Part shown: positions 6,878 to 9,420 of the stretch, one piece after another
Position numbering within the stretch: the first letter of the stretch is position 1
Layout: each line of letters opens with the position of its first letter
Origin: Planctomycetota bacterium
GTDB taxonomy: Bacteria > Planctomycetota > Phycisphaerae > Sedimentisphaerales > Anaerobacaceae
Direction: 5' to 3'
NCBI GenBank assembly: GCA_026386835.1
Contig: JAPLMV010000132.1
Span: forward strand, 1 to 9,420
Length of the DNA: 9,420 nt
Position numbers and translations under genes: made by a program
Notes under the pieces: model-generated
The model's input: the letters and a program-made list of their open reading frames with translations, nothing else
What the model was told of the DNA's origin: nothing
Databases searched by the model: none

Positions 6878-7564
6878 ATGTTAGCTGTAATCGAATGGAA
6901 AAATCTTGTTATTGAACCGGTCACCCAAATGTTGACCAGAATTATGGCCTATCTTCCTGTCCTGCTCGGCGCCTTAATAATTCTGATAGTGGGCTGGATT
7001 GTGGCCAAGGCAATCAGACGATTAGTCGACTGGCTGCTTAAGACAATACGCTTTGATGCGATGGCGGACAAGGCGGGCATATCGGAAATTCTAAGGAAAG
7101 GGGACTTGAAAATTTCCGCCGGAGAAGTAGTAAGCAGTATCGTTTATTGGCTGATTATTATTATGGTTCTCGTGATGACAGTTGATGCACTGGGCCTGCC
7201 CAAGTCCTCTGATATGCTTGAAAGCTTATTTGCTTACGTCCCGAAGGTCATAGCAGCCCTGCTTGTTCTGATAGTTGCTATGTTTCTGGCCAGTTTTGTC
7301 TCAGGTATAGTTCGCACAGCCGCAGGCAATGCCAATTTACCCAAACCGGAGATACTGGCCGGCATAAGTCGCTGGGCGATTATAATCTTCGCAGTAACTA
7401 TTTCGTTAGAACAGCTTGGTATTGCACCGCTTTTGGTAACTGCTACCTTCAACATTATCCTTGGCGGCGTTGTCCTTGCTTTGGCGCTTGCCTTTGGATT
7501 AGGCGGCAAAGATGCCGCGGCAAAGTATCTTGAGGAATTAAAGCAAAAACGCTCTGAGAAATAA
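6878..7564 (+). CDS. Conserved-TM-helix membrane protein, MscS-related
   Basis: This is a 228-residue integral membrane protein with about five hydrophobic helices (about 25-44, 84-105, 119-143, 161-180, 185-207). Repeated segments such as LPVLLGALIILIVGWIVAKA (26-45) and YVPKVIAALLVLIVAMFLAS (120-139) are typical of the conserved TM helix family (PF05552-like, as in CmpX). The C-terminal AFGLGGKDAAAKYLEEL (205-221) is also typical. The cytoplasmic beta domain of true MscS channels is absent, so channel activity should not be assumed. The frame can begin at a TTG at 6863, but the ATG at 6878 has GGAGG (6865-6869) eight bases upstream, and that decides the start. It is the first of five co-directional genes, with 53 bases to the lipoprotein gene. 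An inferred role is envelope integrity or osmotic/stress response. Confidence 0.85.
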   Translation: MLAVIEWKNLVIEPVTQMLTRIMAYLPVLLGALIILIVGWIVAKAIRRLVDWLLKTIRFDAMADKAGISEILRKGDLKISAGEVVSSIVYWLIIIMVLVMTVDALGLPKSSDMLESLFAYVPKVIAALLVLIVAMFLASFVSGIVRTAAGNANLPKPEILAGISRWAIIIFAVTISLEQLGIAPLLVTATFNIILGGVVLALALAFGLGGKDAAAKYLEELKQKRSEK

Positions 7565-7576
7565 TTAAGAGTTAAT

Positions 7577-7595
7577 GAGTGTTATTGTATGACTC
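7577..7595 (+). promoter_or_regulatory. Leader palindrome of the lipoprotein gene
   Basis: GAGTGTTATTGTATGACTC has GAGT/ACTC arms and lies 22 bases before the lipoprotein start. It matches the stronger palindrome GGAGTATTGTATACTCC upstream of the paralogue at 8607 apart from a three-base insertion and one change (shared GAGT...ATTGTAT...CTC). It may be a shared regulator site, a 5' hairpin or a passenger of gene duplication. Confidence 0.4.
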
Positions 7596-7617
7596 TATTT
7601 TTAGAAAGGGAAAATAG

Positions 7618-8028
7618 ATGAAAACAGCAATTATGATCGTGATGACGTTGGTTCTGGCGACCGTGTCCGGCTGTTATGAAGCAAATAGTCAGAAAGGCGG
7701 CAGCGTGCTCGTAGGTGAAGATTTCAAGATTAGTGTCCCATACTTTGACACGAAGGTCAAACAGGGTGAAGTCAAAAACGTTACTGTCTCGCTGAAAAGA
7801 GGCGAGTATTTCAAGCAGGATGTGAAACTGCAAATTAAAGCGTCCAAGGGCATCAGCGTCGACCCGACCTATGCTCTGGTCAAGGCAAGCGACAAACCAG
7901 ATGTGCAGCTCCGGATTTCAGCAGCCAAAGATTCCGCCATCGGCGGATATCTGGTTTCTGTGACTGGAACCCCGACAACCGGCGAACCGACCTCGACGGA
8001 TTTCAACGTGAGAGTTGTTATTCCGTAG
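7618..8028 (+). CDS. Lipoprotein with one Ig-like beta-rich domain
   Basis: This is a 136-residue protein. Residues 1-18 form a signal peptide ending in the lipobox VSGC, with C19 as the expected lipidated residue after signal peptidase II cleavage, so it should be anchored in an envelope membrane. The mature part (about 26-136) is one beta-rich domain starting QKGGSVLVGEDFKISVP, with KVKQGEVKNVTVSL, VKASDKPDVQLRI and SVTGTPTTGEPTS segments. The pattern is like bacterial Ig-like domains of the COG1470/NEW3 type, but I cannot name a family firmly. A hand alignment gives about 70% identity to each copy of the domain in the gene at 8607, so the two are local paralogues. The ATG at 7618 has an AGAAAGGGA ribosome site. 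The stop is TAG. The function is unknown; a structural or binding role at the cell surface is inferred. Confidence 0.85.
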   Translation: MKTAIMIVMTLVLATVSGCYEANSQKGGSVLVGEDFKISVPYFDTKVKQGEVKNVTVSLKRGEYFKQDVKLQIKASKGISVDPTYALVKASDKPDVQLRISAAKDSAIGGYLVSVTGTPTTGEPTSTDFNVRVVIP

Positions 8029-8050
8029 ATTTCGGGTAGTTTGTGTTAAT

Positions 8051-8088
8051 CTGAGCAGCCCCAGGTCGCTTGATGTGGGGCTGCTCGG
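8051..8088 (+). terminator. Strong hairpin between lipoprotein and Lmo0937-family genes
   Basis: GAGCAGCCCCA (8053-8063) pairs perfectly with TGGGGCTGCTC (8076-8086) around a 12-base loop, and a T-G and a C-G pair extend the base. The hairpin starts 22 bases after the lipoprotein stop and is followed by GCTGTTTAACC rather than a clean T tract. It could be a partial terminator, an mRNA-stabilising end or a processing site that sets the relative output of the genes either side. Confidence 0.5.
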
Positions 8089-8119
8089 CTGTTTAACCAA
8101 AAAGGAAAGGAAAATTGTT

Positions 8120-8269
8120 ATGCTTTACACTATCGCTGTTATTTTGCTTATATTGTGGCTCCTGGGGTTAGTGAGTTCCTACACCATGGGCGGTTTCATT
8201 CACGTGCTTCTGGTAATCGCCATCGTGGTTGTCTTGCTTAGAATCATCAGTGGACGAAGAGCCATATAA
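8120..8269 (+). CDS. Lmo0937-family small membrane protein
   Basis: This is a 49-residue, almost wholly hydrophobic protein with two membrane segments (about 2-18 and 25-42) joined by a short turn (SSYTMGG) and ending in basic residues (SGRRAI). The pattern MLYTIAVILLILWLLGLVSS followed by GGFIHVLLVIAIVVVLLRII is characteristic of the Lmo0937 family. These proteins of unknown function are about 45-55 residues long and often sit near stress or envelope genes. The frame is open further upstream to 8015, but that part crosses the intergenic hairpin. The ATG at 8120 has a strong AAGGAAAGG site (8102-8110) and gives the family's normal length. The next gene begins 44 bases later. Confidence 0.88.
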   Translation: MLYTIAVILLILWLLGLVSSYTMGGFIHVLLVIAIVVVLLRIISGRRAI

Positions 8270-8313
8270 CCATTTTGTGAGGCCAGGAACCAAAATTAAA
8301 AGGAGACTTTTTT

Positions 8314-8517
8314 ATGAACAAAGCAGTCATGCTCGCAATTCTTGTCGGTGGTATAGTTCTGGTAACCTATGGCGTATCTGCGTCAAAGTCATTCAGTTCT
8401 GACGTCTCTCGGTTTTTCACCGGCTCACCTACCGACTAGACGATATGGCTGCTGGTCGGTGGAATTGTTGCGATCATTATCGGGCTGGCTGGTCTATTGC
8501 GTGGTCAAGCTAAATGA
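8314..8517 (+). pseudogene. DUF3185-family membrane protein interrupted by in-frame TAG
   Basis: An ATG at 8314, eight bases after AGGAG, opens a frame that reads 41 residues, meets TAG at 8437-8439 and then continues in the same frame for 25 more residues to TGA at 8515. The joined product is a normal DUF3185 protein of about 67 residues. It has an N-terminal helix (about 5-22), the family motif SRFFTGSPTD (32-41), then the stop, then TIWLLVGGIVAIIIGLAGLL, the second helix. The family generally has lysine or a similar residue at the stop position, so a single AAG-to-TAG change explains it. There is no frameshift and no in-frame restart after the stop. TAG ends other genes here, so genome-wide recoding is unlikely. 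It is either a recent nonsense mutation, a sequencing error, or a gene that is read through. Confidence 0.8.
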
Positions 8518-8539
8518 AGACTGAAGGCTTAGGTGTGAA

Positions 8540-8574
8540 ATGTTAATTGTAACATAAGGAGTATTGTATACTCC
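8540..8574 (+). promoter_or_regulatory. Two adjacent palindromes upstream of the secreted repeat protein gene
   Basis: ATGTTAATTGTAACAT (8540-8555; 6-base perfect arms, 4-base centre) is followed two bases later by GGAGTATTGTATACTCC (8558-8574; 7-base perfect arms, 3-base centre). They end 32 bases before the start codon at 8607. TATACT (8567-8572) resembles a -10 box, but no good -35 sits at the right distance. Operators for a dimeric regulator, or 5' RNA hairpins, are both possible. The second palindrome has a counterpart before the paralogue at 7618. Confidence 0.5.
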
Positions 8575-8606
8575 GTGTTTAGTTTAATTTGAGAAAGGAA
8601 TAGAAA

Positions 8607-9420
8607 ATGAAAAAGGTAATTGCGATTACGGTTGTGCTAACGCTGGTTCTGGCGGCCGTATCGAGAGGCGCAGACAGCCCTAAAGGCGGCAGTGTTGGTA
8701 AGGGTGAAAGCTTCAAGATAGATGTCCCAACCTTCGACGTGAAGGTCAAACAGGGTGAAACCCAAAGTGTCACCATCAAACTTGAGAGGGGCGAATCTTT
8801 CAAGCAGGACGTGAAGCTGCAAATCAAAGCGGCTAAGGATATCAGCGTCGACCCGACTAAAGTTACCGTCAAGGCCAGTGACAAACCTGAGGTGCAGTTC
8901 ACTATTACGGTGCCCAAGGACGCCGCCCTCGGTGAGTATAAGGTTTCTGTGACGGGAACCCCGACAACCGGCGAACCAACCTCAGTGGAATTCAAAGTGA
9001 AAGTTATCGCTCCGGAGGCCGGCCACACCATGCAATCAGACAGCCCTAAAGGCGGCAGCACACTCAAGGGCGAAGGATTCAAGATTGCTGTCCCAACCTT
9101 TGACACAAAAATCAAACAGGGTGAAGTTCAAAGTGTTACCATCTCTCTGGATAGAGGCGAGTCTTTCAAGCAGGACGTAACGCTGGAAATCAAACTGTTC
9201 AAGGGTTATGGCATCACTTTCGACCCGGCAAAAGTTATCGTCAAGGCCAGTGACAAACCTGATGTGCAGCTCACGATTACGGTGCCCAAGGACACTGCCC
9301 TCGGTGAATATAAGGTCTCTGTGACGGGAACCCCGACAACCGGCGAACCGACCTCAGCGGAATTCAACGTGAAGGTTATCGCTCCGGGGGCCGGCTACAC
9401 CATGAAATCAGACAGCCCTA
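8607..9420 (+). CDS. Secreted protein of tandem Ig-like domains (3' end outside window)
   Basis: The frame is open from the ATG at 8607 to the window edge (271 complete codons), so the C-terminus is missing. A GAGAAAGGA ribosome site (8591-8599) precedes the start. Residues 1-22 are a signal peptide (MKKVIAITVVLTLVLAAVSR...) without the lipobox cysteine of the paralogue at 7618; SRGA/DS is a plausible signal peptidase I site. There follow two complete copies of the same beta-rich domain, residues 23-144 and 145-268, and a third copy begins at residue 269 with DSP. Copies one and two are about 80% identical by hand alignment; the second has two extra residues in the KGYGITF loop. The linker between units reads KVIAPxAGxTM. 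Export is well supported; surface or periplasmic binding or structural function is inference. A long minus-strand frame across the same bases (8579-9115) is only its shadow. Confidence 0.85.
   Translation, partial: MKKVIAITVVLTLVLAAVSRGADSPKGGSVGKGESFKIDVPTFDVKVKQGETQSVTIKLERGESFKQDVKLQIKAAKDISVDPTKVTVKASDKPEVQFTITVPKDAALGEYKVSVTGTPTTGEPTSVEFKVKVIAPEAGHTMQSDSPKGGSTLKGEGFKIAVPTFDTKIKQGEVQSVTISLDRGESFKQDVTLEIKLFKGYGITFDPAKVIVKASDKPDVQLTITVPKDTALGEYKVSVTGTPTTGEPTSAEFNVKVIAPGAGYTMKSDSP
8673..9420 (+). repeat. In-frame tandem repeat, units of 366 and 372 bases plus start of a third
   Basis: Units begin at 8673, 9039 and 9411, each with GACAGCCCTA. The six-base length difference lies at one place, the two extra codons in the KGYGITF loop. 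A 23-base stretch ending in ACCGGCGAACC is identical in both units (8955-8977, 9327-9349) and in the single-domain paralogue (7966-7988), which shows recent common origin or gene conversion. The total number of units is unknown because the array runs off the window. Confidence 0.93.

Noticed and set aside
8437..8439. TAG read as pyrrolysine or another amino acid genome-wide
   Set aside because: TAG terminates at least three other genes here at normal family ends, so global reassignment is unlikely; local read-through remains open.
3386..8606. Sigma-54 (-24/-12) promoters for the NtrC-like regulator
   Set aside because: No spacer in the window has a convincing TGGCAC-N5-TTGC pair; the two clear promoters are sigma-70-like.
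8579..9115. 178-codon minus-strand frame at the right edge
   Set aside because: It lies antisense to the secreted repeat protein; its serine/threonine/leucine-rich repeated text is the shadow of the tandem domain repeat, with no ribosome site.
8673..9420. CRISPR or other short-spacer repeat array
   Set aside because: The repeat period is about 370 bases, the whole unit is coding and in frame, and there are no unique spacers between copies.

Overview
This 9.4-kb window comes from a Gram-negative-type bacterium of moderate G+C. It encodes diaminopimelate epimerase, a signal-peptidase-II lipoprotein and a sigma-54 activator. The mix of genes, and the AAA+ subtype of the activator (FLDEIGNASPALQVK-type), are reminiscent of Planctomycetota (Phycisphaerae-like) genomes. 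That lineage call is an impression and is not demonstrated by the sequence. TAG is used as a normal stop in at least three genes here (at 1969, 3699 and 8028), so the code looks standard.

Left part (1-4630). The window opens inside a large membrane protein of the TMTC/GT-C type followed by about eight TPR repeats; its true start lies upstream. It converges tail to tail, 27 bases apart, with an NtrC-family response regulator (receiver, AAA+, Fis-type HTH) on the minus strand. Upstream of that, also on the minus strand, is dapF. Each minus-strand gene has its own well-formed sigma-70-like promoter: TTGACA-17-TATCAT for the regulator and TTGAAA-17-TATATT for dapF. A plausible terminator for dapF sits just before the regulator promoter, so the two look like separate transcripts.

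Middle (4631-6877). A 400-base spacer holding several short perfect hairpins and one doubtful small ORF separates dapF from a divergent gene for a two-CBS, cysteine-containing sensor, GGDEF protein. This is a probable diguanylate cyclase with an intact GGDEF motif and RxxD inhibitory site. A second spacer of about 425 bases carries an AT-rich motif also found at 3514-3540 (22 of 27 bases identical) and several imperfect GC-rich palindromes. It looks like degenerate interspersed repeat material.

Right part (6878-9420). Five co-directional small envelope genes follow: a conserved-TM-helix (MscS-related, channel-domain-free) membrane protein; a lipoprotein with one Ig-like beta-rich domain; a 49-residue Lmo0937-family membrane peptide; a DUF3185 gene interrupted by an in-frame TAG; and a secreted paralogue of the lipoprotein in which the domain is tandemly duplicated (two full copies and the beginning of a third at the window edge). 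The two paralogues share a palindromic leader motif. The cluster looks like an envelope or stress-related accessory module built partly by local duplication. Its function cannot be assigned from sequence. I see no defence system, CRISPR array, tRNA, rRNA or intact transposase.
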